In this document: positions 1 to 7,135 of the stretch, in pieces | Layout: each line of letters opens with the position of its first letter | Position numbering within the stretch: the stretch's first letter is position 1 | Assembly (NCBI GenBank): GCA_051009015.1 | Contig: JBPCWZ010000109.1 | Location: 1 to 16,510 of the forward strand | Direction of reading: 5' to 3' | DNA from: JAHRAH01 sp051009015 | GTDB taxonomy: Bacteria > Pseudomonadota > Gammaproteobacteria > Tethybacterales > Persebacteraceae | DNA: 16,510 bases | Notes under the pieces: generated by a model | What the model saw: the letters and a program-made list of their open reading frames with translations, nothing else | The model's database searches: none | What the model was told of the DNA's origin: nothing | Position numbers and translations under genes: made by a program

Positions 1-1441
1 TGTCTATCGCCGCGAGTTTTGCCGCGCGATGCACTTGTTCGTCCGTTGCGCCTTCTTTGCCGTATCGTATGTTGTGGAGGATGGTGTCGTTAAACAAAAC
101 GGCATCCTGCGGCACAACGCCGATAGCCGCGCGCACCGACTCTTGTTTGCATTTGCGGATATCCTGCCCGTCAATTAATACCGCCCCTTCGCCCGGGTCG
201 TAAAAGCGCGATAATAATCTGCCAATGGTGGATTTGCCGCTTCCCGATGGTCCCACTACCGCCGTCTTCTGCCCGCGCCGCACGCCGAAACTCACACCGC
301 GCAAAATGTCGCCGCGCTCGTCGTCGTATGCAAAACGGACATTATTAAAAACAATGCCGCCGCCGCTTATTTTTAATGGCAATGCATCCGGCACATCTTT
401 GACTTCCAAAGGTTCGTCCAAAAGTATAAACATCTCTTCCATATCCGTAAGTGCCTGCCGTATTTCGCGATAGACGGTGCCAAGAAAATCCAGCGGCAGA
501 TACAACTGCAGCAGGAATGTATTGACGACGACAAAATCGCCGACCGATATCCGCCCGGCGGCGACATCATCGCCCGCCATCAGCATCATAACCAAAAGCC
601 CGGCGGCGATAATAACCCCCTGCCCGATATTCAGCACCGAAAGCGAAGTGCGGTTTTTGACGGCGGCGTTTTCATAATCGCGCATCAAATTGTCATAGCG
701 CGAAGTTTCCATTTTGCGGGCGTTGAAGTGCTTGACTGTTTCGTGATTCAACAAAGAATCAATTACCAGCGTATTGGCGTTTTTATCGCAAGCGTTCATC
801 CGCCTGCGAAAATGCAAACGCCATTCGGTTACCACCAGCGTATAAACGACATAACCAATCATGGTAATGAGCAATGCCGCCGTGTAGCGAAAATCAAACT
901 TCGCCCACAGCACGCCACTGACCATAAAAATCTCCAACAGAGTCGGCACCGTGGAAAAGAGCATAAAAGTCAGCATAAACTCAATGCTCTTTGTGCCGCG
1001 CTCTATCACCCGCGACAATCCCCCGGTTTGGCGGTTAAGATGAAAACGCTGCGATAATCCGTGCAAGTGGTCAAACACCCGCACCGCCAAAGTGCGCACC
1101 GCCCGCTGGGCGACTCTGGCAAAAACGCAATATTTCAGTTCGTCAAAAACCTGTTCCGACAAGCGCACAAGCGCATAGCCGACGAGCACGGCGATGAGAA
1201 TATAAAAGGTAAATTTATCGCCCGATACAATATTAACCACCGCGCCATAGACCAGCGGAATGCACACGGCGGCGGTTTTTTGCATCAGCGTAAAGCCGAC
1301 CGTCGCGGCAATGCGCCTTTTGGTATCGGTATCGCCGGTCAGATAGGGCAGAAAATCGCGCATCAGTTGGCGCGCGCCGCCGTGGCGAATGTTGCTTTTT
1401 AGCGGCGCGGGTTTTTTGCCGCCGGTTTTGTCATTATCCAT
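1..1441 (-). CDS. Atm1/HMT-type ABC exporter, fused membrane and ATPase domains (3' part outside window)
   Basis: About 480 residues are visible, starting from the ATG at 1441-1439. The C-terminal part of the ATPase lies beyond position 1. The N-terminal two thirds is a hydrophobic ABC exporter membrane domain. It contains the stretch NRQTGGLSRVIERGTKS, which is characteristic of the Atm1/ABCB7/HMT group of half-transporters. The ATPase domain then shows Walker A (GPSGSGKST) and a Q-loop (VVPQDAVLFND). The signature LSGGQ and Walker B are not in the window. Family members work as homodimers in the inner membrane and export glutathione-linked or metal-conjugated compounds; the substrate here is inferred only from family. 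The gene is divergent from uvrB with 33 bp between start codons. A TAGAAT box lies 7 nt upstream of the ATG and I see no Shine-Dalgarno, so the start codon may lie at the transcript 5' end. Confidence 0.9.
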   Translation of the reverse strand, partial: MDNDKTGGKKPAPLKSNIRHGGARQLMRDFLPYLTGDTDTKRRIAATVGFTLMQKTAAVCIPLVYGAVVNIVSGDKFTFYILIAVLVGYALVRLSEQVFDELKYCVFARVAQRAVRTLAVRVFDHLHGLSQRFHLNRQTGGLSRVIERGTKSIEFMLTFMLFSTVPTLLEIFMVSGVLWAKFDFRYTAALLITMIGYVVYTLVVTEWRLHFRRRMNACDKNANTLVIDSLLNHETVKHFNARKMETSRYDNLMRDYENAAVKNRTSLSVLNIGQGVIIAAGLLVMMLMAGDDVAAGRISVGDFVVVNTFLLQLYLPLDFLGTVYREIRQALTDMEEMFILLDEPLEVKDVPDALPLKISGGGIVFNNVRFAYDDERGDILRGVSFGVRRGQKTAVVGPSGSGKSTIGRLLSRFYDPGEGAVLIDGQDIRKCKQESVRAAIGVVPQDAVLFNDTILHNIRYGKEGATDEQVHRAAKLAAID

Positions 1442-1448
1442 AATGTTG

Positions 1449-1454
1449 ATTCTA
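1449..1454 (-). promoter_or_regulatory. Predicted -10 box of the Atm1-type gene
   Basis: TAGAAT on the minus strand, followed by 7 nt and then the ATG at 1441. The usual 6-7 nt from -10 box to transcription start would place +1 at or next to the start codon. No convincing -35 element is visible at 16-18 bp. The box lies 8 bp from the uvrB -10 box on the other strand. Confidence 0.5.
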
Positions 1455-1462
1455 CCCCAGCG

Positions 1463-1468
1463 TATAAT
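1463..1468 (+). promoter_or_regulatory. Predicted -10 box of uvrB
   Basis: A perfect TATAAT followed by 6 nt and then the uvrB ATG at 1475. This predicts +1 at the A of the start codon, so a leaderless mRNA. No LexA-type operator (CTG-N10-CAG) is visible in the 33 bp intergenic region, and no good -35 element is visible. Confidence 0.55.
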
Positions 1469-1474
1469 TGGCAA

Positions 1475-3475
1475 ATGACAACGGCGGCGGCGGCGAAGTT
1501 TTGTTTGGAAACGCCATACAAACCGGCGGGCGACCAGCCGCAGGCGATAGTCAAACTCTCCGACGGCTTGCGCCGGAAGATGCCCGCCCAAACGCTTGAA
1601 GGCGTCACCGGTTCCGGCAAAACCTACACAATGGCAAATGTCATCGCCCGGGCCGGACGCCCCGCCATGATAATGTCGCACAACAAAACTTTGGCGGCGC
1701 AGTTGTATGCCGAGTTTCGCGGCTTCTTCCCCGGCGGCGCGGTGGAATATTTTGTTTCCTATTACGATTATTACCAGCCGGAGGCGTATGTCCCCCAGCG
1801 CGATTTGTATATTGAAAAAGATTCCGACATCAACAAGCACATAGAACAACTGCGCCTTTCGGCGACAAAAGCACTGATGGAGCGGCGCGACTGCATCATC
1901 GTCGCCACAGTGTCGGCAATATACGGCATTGGCGACCCCGTCTCCTATCACGGGATGATACTGCATCTGCAAGTTGGCTCGGATGCTACCCGCGAGCAGG
2001 TGATAAAACGACTGGCGGCAATGCAATATGTGCGCAATGCGGCGGATTTTGCCCGCGGCGTCTTTCGGGTGCGCGGCGATATTGTGGATATATTTCCGGC
2101 GGAAAACGCCGATGCCGCATTGCGGGTGGAGTTTGACGGCGAGCGCATTCACGCGCTTCATGAGTTTGACCCTTTGACCGGCCGCAAGCGGCGGCGGCTG
2201 GCGCGTTATACCGTTTATCCTTCTTCGCATTATGTCGTCCCGCGCGATACTGTCGGGCGGGCGGCAAAGGCGATACGCGAAGAGTTGCAAGAGCGGGCAA
2301 AAGAACTGGACACGCGCGGCGAAGCATACAAAGCCGAAAGGTTGCGGGAGCGGACTCTTTTTGATTTGGAAATGCTGGAAACAACCGGAATGTGCAAGGG
2401 CATAGAAAACTATTCGCGTCATTTTTCGGGGCGCGAGCCGGGCGAGCCGCCGCCGACTTTGTTTGATTACCTGCCGCCGGATGCTTTGTTGTTTATTGAC
2501 GAATCGCATGTTACCGTCCCGCAAATCGGGGCGATGCACAAGGGCGACCGCTCGCGAAAGACCACTTTGGTACAGCACGGCTTTCGCCTGCCTTCGGCTT
2601 TGGACAACCGCCCGCTGATGTTTGCCGAGTTTGAGAATCAATCGCCGCAAACCATCTTTGTATCGGCGACTCCGGGCAAATACGAAGGCGAAAACCAAAA
2701 GCAACTGGTAAGGCAGATAGTCCGCCCGACCGGGCTTTTGGACCCGCAAGTGCAAGTGCGGCCGGCGCAAACACAAGTGGATGACCTGCTCGGCGAGATA
2801 AAACTGCGCCGCCAAAAAAAAGAGCGCGTGCTGGTTGGCACATTGACAAAAAGAATGGCGGAAAAGTTCACCGAATATCTGGGCGAAAACGGCGTCAAGG
2901 CGCGTTATATGCATGCCGACACCGACACCGTGGAACGCGCCGACATTTTGCGCGATTTGCGCCTTGGCGTTTTTGATGTCCTTGTCGGCATCAATCTTTT
3001 GCGCGAGGGTTTGGATTTGCCGGAGGTGTCTTTGGTGGCGGTTTTTGACGCCGACCGCGAAGGGTTTTTGCGCTCCGAAACTTCGCTGGTGCAAACCATC
3101 GGCAGAGCCGCCCGGCACATAAACGGCACGGCGATATTGTATGCCGACAACATCACCCGCTCCATCAACGCGGCAATGCACATTACCGAAGAACGCCGCA
3201 AACAACAAACGGCGCACAACAAAAAACACAACATATCGCCGGTTGGCATCCAAAAAGCCGTAATGACGCTACTGGACATCGGCGACGAAGAGACATCATC
3301 GGGCAGGCGCAAAAAAACCCGCAAACAAATGACCGAAGCCGAAGCGGGGCGGGAGTTGCGCAAGTTGGAGAAAAAGATGCTTTCCCATGCCCGCAATTTG
3401 GAGTTTGAACAAGCCGCCGCGGCGCGCGATGAGATAAGAATCATCCGCCGCGAAATACTCGGCACAAGCGATTAG
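1475..3475 (+). CDS. uvrB: UvrABC excinuclease subunit B
   Basis: 666 residues, close to the 673 of E. coli UvrB. UvrB is the damage-verification helicase-like subunit of nucleotide excision repair. UvrA loads it onto DNA, and it then recruits UvrC. Visible features are Walker A (GVTGSGKT, residues 43-50), the beta-hairpin region with YYDYYQPEAYVP (about 96-107), a DESH Walker B motif (LLFIDESH, middle of the protein), helicase motifs ending in QTIGRAARH, and a C-terminal UVR domain (about 625-665) that contacts UvrC. The chosen start gives the standard N-terminus just before KFCLETPYKPAGDQPQAI, and TATAAT sits 6 nt upstream of it. The gene is complete with no frameshift. It appears monocistronic: 115 bp and a separate promoter precede xseB. 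Confidence 0.98.
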   Translation: MTTAAAAKFCLETPYKPAGDQPQAIVKLSDGLRRKMPAQTLEGVTGSGKTYTMANVIARAGRPAMIMSHNKTLAAQLYAEFRGFFPGGAVEYFVSYYDYYQPEAYVPQRDLYIEKDSDINKHIEQLRLSATKALMERRDCIIVATVSAIYGIGDPVSYHGMILHLQVGSDATREQVIKRLAAMQYVRNAADFARGVFRVRGDIVDIFPAENADAALRVEFDGERIHALHEFDPLTGRKRRRLARYTVYPSSHYVVPRDTVGRAAKAIREELQERAKELDTRGEAYKAERLRERTLFDLEMLETTGMCKGIENYSRHFSGREPGEPPPTLFDYLPPDALLFIDESHVTVPQIGAMHKGDRSRKTTLVQHGFRLPSALDNRPLMFAEFENQSPQTIFVSATPGKYEGENQKQLVRQIVRPTGLLDPQVQVRPAQTQVDDLLGEIKLRRQKKERVLVGTLTKRMAEKFTEYLGENGVKARYMHADTDTVERADILRDLRLGVFDVLVGINLLREGLDLPEVSLVAVFDADREGFLRSETSLVQTIGRAARHINGTAILYADNITRSINAAMHITEERRKQQTAHNKKHNISPVGIQKAVMTLLDIGDEETSSGRRKKTRKQMTEAEAGRELRKLEKKMLSHARNLEFEQAAAARDEIRIIRREILGTSD

Positions 3476-3507
3476 CGGCAGTTTGGCGGCAGTTTGTTGG
3501 CAGTTTG
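3475..3507 (+). repeat. Three tandem 11-bp repeats after uvrB
   Basis: The last base of the uvrB stop codon begins three consecutive 11-bp units: GCGGCAGTTTG twice, then TTGGCAGTTTG. The next bases (GCG) begin a fourth unit that then diverges. The period is about one helical turn. The units could be a protein-binding array or a slippage product. No typical Rho-independent terminator is seen in the 3476-3590 gap, although CAGTT and AACTG flank a 7-nt loop at 3501-3517. Confidence 0.6.
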
Positions 3508-3576
3508 GCGATAACTGACAACAGCGGGCGGCGGGCGGCAATTGGCAAGAATCGGCGGGAATGATTGAAGGGCGGG

Positions 3577-3582
3577 TATAAT
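3577..3582 (+). promoter_or_regulatory. Predicted -10 box of the xseB-ispA-pcnB-folK/tsaB operon
   Basis: A perfect TATAAT followed by 8 nt and then the xseB ATG at 3591. There is no Shine-Dalgarno in the 8 nt (TCGGGCTT). A leader of 0-2 nt is predicted. No good -35 element is visible. Confidence 0.5.
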
Positions 3583-3590
3583 TCGGGCTT

Positions 3591-3809
3591 ATGTCCGCCG
3601 GGAAAGATTCCAACCTGAGTTTTGAGCAGGCGCTGCGCGAGTTGGAGCAGATAACCGCCGATATTGAAGACGGGTCAATGCCGCTTGAGGAAGTTGTCGC
3701 CGCCTACAAGCGCGGCGTCAAACTGCTCGGCTTTTGCCGCCAAAAACTCGGCGCCGCCAAAGATGCCGTAGCGCAACTGGACGGCAAAGCGGCGGGCAAT
3801 GATGATTGA
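3591..3809 (+). CDS. xseB: Exodeoxyribonuclease VII small subunit
   Basis: 72 residues. The core FEQALRELEQITADIEDGSMPLEEVVAAYKRGVKLLGFCRQKL matches the small coiled-coil XseB family, including the EDG-x-MPLEE turn and the YKRG motif. XseB binds the large subunit XseA to form the single-strand-specific ExoVII complex in the cytoplasm. xseA is not in the window. The stop codon overlaps the ispA start by 11 bp. An xseB-ispA pairing is a common proteobacterial arrangement. The usual downstream partner dxs is absent and pcnB follows instead. Confidence 0.95.
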   Translation: MSAGKDSNLSFEQALRELEQITADIEDGSMPLEEVVAAYKRGVKLLGFCRQKLGAAKDAVAQLDGKAAGNDD

Positions 3810-4641
3810 ACCGGCGACTTGCGGCGATGCGGCGGGCGGCGAATGGCTGCAAACGACTGCGGCGATGATTGAAACACAACTTGCCGCCGCCGACATGTCA
3901 TCATGCCCGCAACTTGCCGCCGCCGTCCGTTATGCATTACTCGGCGGCGGCAAGCGTTTGCGCCCGATGATGCTGACAGCCGCCGCAAGCGACAACCCGC
4001 CGCCGCCGGCCAAATCTCCGGCATGGCAATTAAGTTGCGCGCTGGAATGCCTGCACTGCTATTCGCTGATTCACGATGATTTGCCATGCATGGACGATGC
4101 CGAAAGCCGCCGCAACAAACCTTCGTGCCACAAAGCACACGGCGAAGCGATGGCGCTTCTGGCGGGCGATTATCTGCAGGCGATGGCTTTTGGAATGGCG
4201 GCAAAAAGCGGGCTTGCCGATGCCGCCGTGTTTTTGTCCGATGCCGCCGGTGCGATTGTCAGCGGGCAGGCAAAAGACATAACGGACGATGATTCCGCAA
4301 GCGAGGACTATTTTATGAAAATGTATGATGAGAAAACCGGCGCGCTTTTTGTTTGCGCCGTCCGTTTGGGTTTGTTGTGCCGCGGCGAAGATGATGAAAG
4401 CGCGCGGCGTTTGGATTCTTTTGCCGGACATTTCGGCGCGGCTTTTCAGATTATCAATGACATCAATGGCGAAAGTGCCGACCGCAACATCGGCAAAAAA
4501 ACCATCGTAACCGAGTATGGCAAAGCCCGCGCCATCGTCATCGCCCGCCATCATCAAACCCTTGCCGCAGCCGAGTTGCAAAAACATCCTTCGCCGCCGC
4601 TTGCCGACTTGCTCGGCATGTTTGGCGCGGTGCAACGATGA
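3799..4641 (+). CDS. ispA: Short-chain polyprenyl diphosphate synthase (farnesyl/geranyl type) with altered second Asp motif
   Basis: 280 residues. The family condenses isopentenyl diphosphate with allylic diphosphates to make farnesyl or geranyl diphosphate. Visible are the GGGKRLRPM motif (about 49-57), the first Asp-rich motif HDDLPCMDD (residues 92-100) followed by RRNKPSCHKAHGEA, and KTGALF (179-184). The second Asp-rich motif, normally QxxDDILD, reads QIINDINGE: Asn220-Asp221-Ile-Asn-Gly224 where DDxxD is expected. Two of three Mg-binding Asp positions are therefore changed. I see no frameshift around it. Some active family members tolerate Asn at the first position, so loss of activity is only a possibility. 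ATG 3799 or the next codon (3802) could be the start. The gene overlaps xseB and, by ATGA, pcnB. The symbol rests on family and the xseB neighbour. Confidence 0.88.
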   Translation: MMIEPATCGDAAGGEWLQTTAAMIETQLAAADMSSCPQLAAAVRYALLGGGKRLRPMMLTAAASDNPPPPAKSPAWQLSCALECLHCYSLIHDDLPCMDDAESRRNKPSCHKAHGEAMALLAGDYLQAMAFGMAAKSGLADAAVFLSDAAGAIVSGQAKDITDDDSASEDYFMKMYDEKTGALFVCAVRLGLLCRGEDDESARRLDSFAGHFGAAFQIINDINGESADRNIGKKTIVTEYGKARAIVIARHHQTLAAAELQKHPSPPLADLLGMFGAVQR

Positions 4642-5876
4642 TTCTCAAAGCGGCGCGCAAATGGCTGGCGCGGCGCAACCGCCCGCGCCGCATCAAAGCC
4701 GAAGAGCACAACATTCGCCCGCAACAAATCGGCAAAAACGCGCTCGGCGCGGTGCGCAAACTCGCACAAGCCGGTTATGATTCCTACATTGTCGGCGGCG
4801 CAGTGCGCGATTTGCTGCTGGAACTTAAGCCAAAGGACTTTGACATTGCTACCGCCGCGACTCCGGCGCAAATCCGCCGGTTGTTTCGCAACTCGCGCAT
4901 TATAGGGCGGCGCTTTCGCCTTATTCACTTGTATTTTGGCGGCGGCGAGATTGTTGAAGTAGCGACCTTCCGCGCCCGCGCCGAAGACAGCGCGCGCGAG
5001 GAAAGCGGGCGGATACTGCGCGATAACCGCTTTGGCAAACCGGACGATGACGCCAAGCGGCGCGACTTTACGGCAAACGCGCTTTTTTACGACCCCGGCA
5101 ATGGCGAAGTGCTGGATTATGTCGGCGGTTTTGACGACATCTTGCAAGGCAAGTTGCGGATTATCGGCAAGAACGAAGAGCGCATTCGCGAAGACCCGGT
5201 CAGAATGTTGCGCGCTTTGCGTTTGGCGGCAAAAACCAAACTTGTCATCGCCCCCGGCGCGGCGCGGCTTTTTGCCGGACATGCCAACGCGCTTATGGAC
5301 ATCGCCCCGGCGCGGCTGCTTGACGAGTTTGTCAAAGTCATCCGCTCCGGCTGTTGCGCGACTGCTTTGCGCGGCTGGAAAAAACACAAACTCGCCGAAG
5401 TGATATTCCCGCAACTTGCAGATGCATCCGGCTTTGCCGAGCGCGCCTTTGCCGACACCGACAAGCGGGCGGCAAAAGGCGGGCAGGTATCGGTATCCTT
5501 TGTCGCCGCCGCGGCATATTGGCATTTGGTCGGCGGCAAGTGGCTGCCCGAAGTGCAAAAAGGCGCGCGCCCGGTCGGGACGATGGAACGCGCCCTTGGC
5601 GAGGCGGATTTTCTGGCAAACCGCGTTTTGTCAAAGCGGGTAGCGGCGAAGATGACCGATTTATACTTTCTGCTGGCGCGGATGCAAATGCCGGCAACGC
5701 GCAAAAAACGATGCGACGCCATCGCCGCCAATGTATTGTTTGAACGCGCCATCGCCTTTGCCAAACTGGAAGAGGGAATGCGCCCGCTTTGGCAATGGTG
5801 GCAACAATACGCCGATGCCAATCACAAAGAGCGGCTTTTGATGATGCCGTCAAACAAAAAACGCCGCGCCAAATAA
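4638..5876 (+). CDS. pcnB: Poly(A) polymerase I / class II tRNA nucleotidyltransferase-type enzyme
   Basis: 412 residues. The nucleotidyltransferase core shows SYIVGGAVRDLLL (49-61), the catalytic carboxylates in KDFDIAT (Asp67 and Asp69), the RRDFTANALFYD segment with the third acidic residue, and DDILQGKLRIIGKNEERIREDPVRMLRALRLAAK, the conserved neck region. The basic N-terminus (RKWLARRNRPRR) and the tail ending KKRRAK resemble PcnB rather than CCA-adding enzymes. The following folK also matches the classic pcnB-folK order. PcnB adds 3' A tails that promote RNA decay. It is somewhat shorter than E. coli PcnB at the C-terminus. The start overlaps the ispA stop (ATGA), suggesting translational coupling. 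A CCA-adding role cannot be excluded by eye. It may matter here because tRNA-Val in this window does not encode its CCA. Confidence 0.9.
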   Translation: MILKAARKWLARRNRPRRIKAEEHNIRPQQIGKNALGAVRKLAQAGYDSYIVGGAVRDLLLELKPKDFDIATAATPAQIRRLFRNSRIIGRRFRLIHLYFGGGEIVEVATFRARAEDSAREESGRILRDNRFGKPDDDAKRRDFTANALFYDPGNGEVLDYVGGFDDILQGKLRIIGKNEERIREDPVRMLRALRLAAKTKLVIAPGAARLFAGHANALMDIAPARLLDEFVKVIRSGCCATALRGWKKHKLAEVIFPQLADASGFAERAFADTDKRAAKGGQVSVSFVAAAAYWHLVGGKWLPEVQKGARPVGTMERALGEADFLANRVLSKRVAAKMTDLYFLLARMQMPATRKKRCDAIAANVLFERAIAFAKLEEGMRPLWQWWQQYADANHKERLLMMPSNKKRRAK

Positions 5877-5880
5877 ACCG

Positions 5881-7044
5881 GTGGCAAAAGCGTATATCGG
5901 GCTGGGGGCGAATCTCGGCAACCCGCGCAAACAAATCCTCGCCGCCGTCCGGCAAGTGCAAAAAATCCCCGGCGTCAAAGTTTTGGCGCTTTCGCCTTTT
6001 TATCATTCCGCCCCGCAAGGATGCCCGGGACATCAGCCGGATTATTGCAACGCCGCCGCCACACTGCGCACGACTTTGCCGCCCCGCCGCTTGCATCAAA
6101 AGTTGCAAAAAGCCGAACGGGCGGTGCGATTGACATCCGGCGGCAAACCCCGGCGGACATCCGCGCCGCGCTTTATTGACATTGACTATTTGTTTCACGG
6201 CAATGCGCGAATGCACAGCCGTCATCTGACTCTTCCGCATCCGCGCCTGTTGCGGCGGGCTTTTGTTTTGCGCCCGCTTGCCGACATTACCGGCGGCGAT
6301 TTTGCCGGGCTGAGATGGCGGCAACAATGCATGGATGGCATAAAAAAACTTAATCCGCCGGTTAATAATGCGCAGGTTAATGCGCCGGTAATATTGACAT
6401 TGGAATCCGGCGGCGATAACTTCACGGCGGCATTGACAACACCAAACGGCGACATTGTGCAAATGGCGGACAACAAACGGCAAAAAGGAAACAGCGAAAC
6501 CGCCCTGCCCCTGATAAGCGCATTACTGCGCAAGTGCAAAACAACTCTTTCGCAGTGCGATGCTTTTGCCTTCGCCGCCGGTCCCGGCAGGTTTTCGGGT
6601 TTGCGCTTGTCGTGCGCGCTATGCCAATCATTCGGCTATGCGCATAATAAACCGATAGTACAAGTGCCAACTCTGGCGGCACTCGCCGAACACAACTATC
6701 CGGCGGCAATGCAACCCGCAAAACAAACAACAACAACAACAATCCCCGCCCACCGGGGCCACTACTACCGCGCCGAATGTTTTATTGACAACGCAGGTTT
6801 GCGGGATAATACCGGTTTATGGCGGATAAAAAACATCGCCATCATTTGCGCCGATGCCAATCCGGCACCAATGCCAAAAGCCCCGCATCCGGACGCCGCC
6901 GCAACCGCCCGCATCGCCATACAAATGCACACCAAAGGCGAACTAACCCCCCCCATGCAATGCGCCCCCTTTTATGTCCGCCAAAAAGTAGCCCTAACCA
7001 TAAAAGAACGCACATCCCATCAAAAAACCCCAACCCCAAAATAA
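5881..7044 (+). CDS. FolK-TsaB fusion: hydroxymethyldihydropterin pyrophosphokinase plus t6A biosynthesis protein
   Basis: 387 residues from a GTG start 4 nt after the pcnB stop; no ATG lies nearby in frame. Residues 1 to about 145 are FolK. They include YIGLGANLGNP at the N-terminus, the metal-binding pair in RFIDIDYLF (Asp100, Asp102) and the hallmark LTLPHPRLLRRAFVLRPLADI (117-136). A linker of about 25 residues follows. Residues from about 170 to the end are TsaB: a strand VILTLESGGDNFTAAL, a helix ending in LISALLRKCKTTLSQCDAFAFAAGPGRFSGLR (family motif GPGSFTGLR, here at 234-242) and VPTLAALAE. FolK makes the dihydropterin pyrophosphate for folate synthesis. TsaB is the scaffold partner of TsaD and TsaE in tRNA t6A37 modification. 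The reading frame is open throughout. In FolK the conserved RWGPR reads TSAPR. The C-terminal third is Thr/Pro/Lys-rich in places and low-complexity (QTTTTT near 282). Confidence 0.88.
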   Translation: MAKAYIGLGANLGNPRKQILAAVRQVQKIPGVKVLALSPFYHSAPQGCPGHQPDYCNAAATLRTTLPPRRLHQKLQKAERAVRLTSGGKPRRTSAPRFIDIDYLFHGNARMHSRHLTLPHPRLLRRAFVLRPLADITGGDFAGLRWRQQCMDGIKKLNPPVNNAQVNAPVILTLESGGDNFTAALTTPNGDIVQMADNKRQKGNSETALPLISALLRKCKTTLSQCDAFAFAAGPGRFSGLRLSCALCQSFGYAHNKPIVQVPTLAALAEHNYPAAMQPAKQTTTTTIPAHRGHYYRAECFIDNAGLRDNTGLWRIKNIAIICADANPAPMPKAPHPDAAATARIAIQMHTKGELTPPMQCAPFYVRQKVALTIKERTSHQKTPTPK

Positions 7045-7048
7045 CCAT

Positions 7049-7070
7049 CATTCCCGTGAAAACGGGAATG
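7049..7070. repeat. ATTCCC-N8-GGGAAT palindrome, copy 1
   Basis: CATTCCCGT-GAAA-ACGGGAATG: a perfect 9-bp stem with a GAAA loop, 4 nt after the folK-tsaB stop. Compared with the other copies, a stem C is replaced by T and its partner G by A, so pairing is kept. It matches the ATTCCC-N8-GGGAAT core described for neisserial dRS3 elements. Similar palindromes occur in many proteobacteria, so this is not a taxonomic marker. It sits between convergent genes and could protect 3' ends or help end transcription, although there is no following T-run. Confidence 0.75.
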
Positions 7071-7080
7071 CATAAAACCC

Positions 7081-7104
7081 CGTCATTCCCGCGAAGGCGG
7101 GAAC
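7081..7104. repeat. ATTCCC-type palindrome, copy 2 (right edge diverged)
   Basis: CGTCATTCCCGCGAAGGCGGGAAC: stem TTCCCGC/GCGGGAA around a GAAG loop. The outer right arm has lost its match (AACCC instead of AATGAC). It lies in tandem with copy 1. Together the two fill most of the 91-bp gap between convergent folK-tsaB and the ankyrin gene. The rest of that gap (7105-7135) shows nothing I can assign. Confidence 0.7.
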
Positions 7105-7135
7105 CCATAACCCGCCGATAGTGCTATTTGCCACC

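Noticed and set aside
1442..1474. LexA operator upstream of uvrB
   Set aside because: No CTG-N10-CAG or similar dyad is found in the 33-bp gap.
4554..5558. 334-codon minus-strand frame opposite pcnB
   Set aside because: It is the shadow of the pcnB coding strand. pcnB has strong family motifs, and the antisense translation has none.
5338..6483. 381-codon minus-strand frame opposite pcnB and folK-tsaB
   Set aside because: It is Arg/Ala/Cys-rich with no recognisable motifs and lies opposite genes with clear homology.
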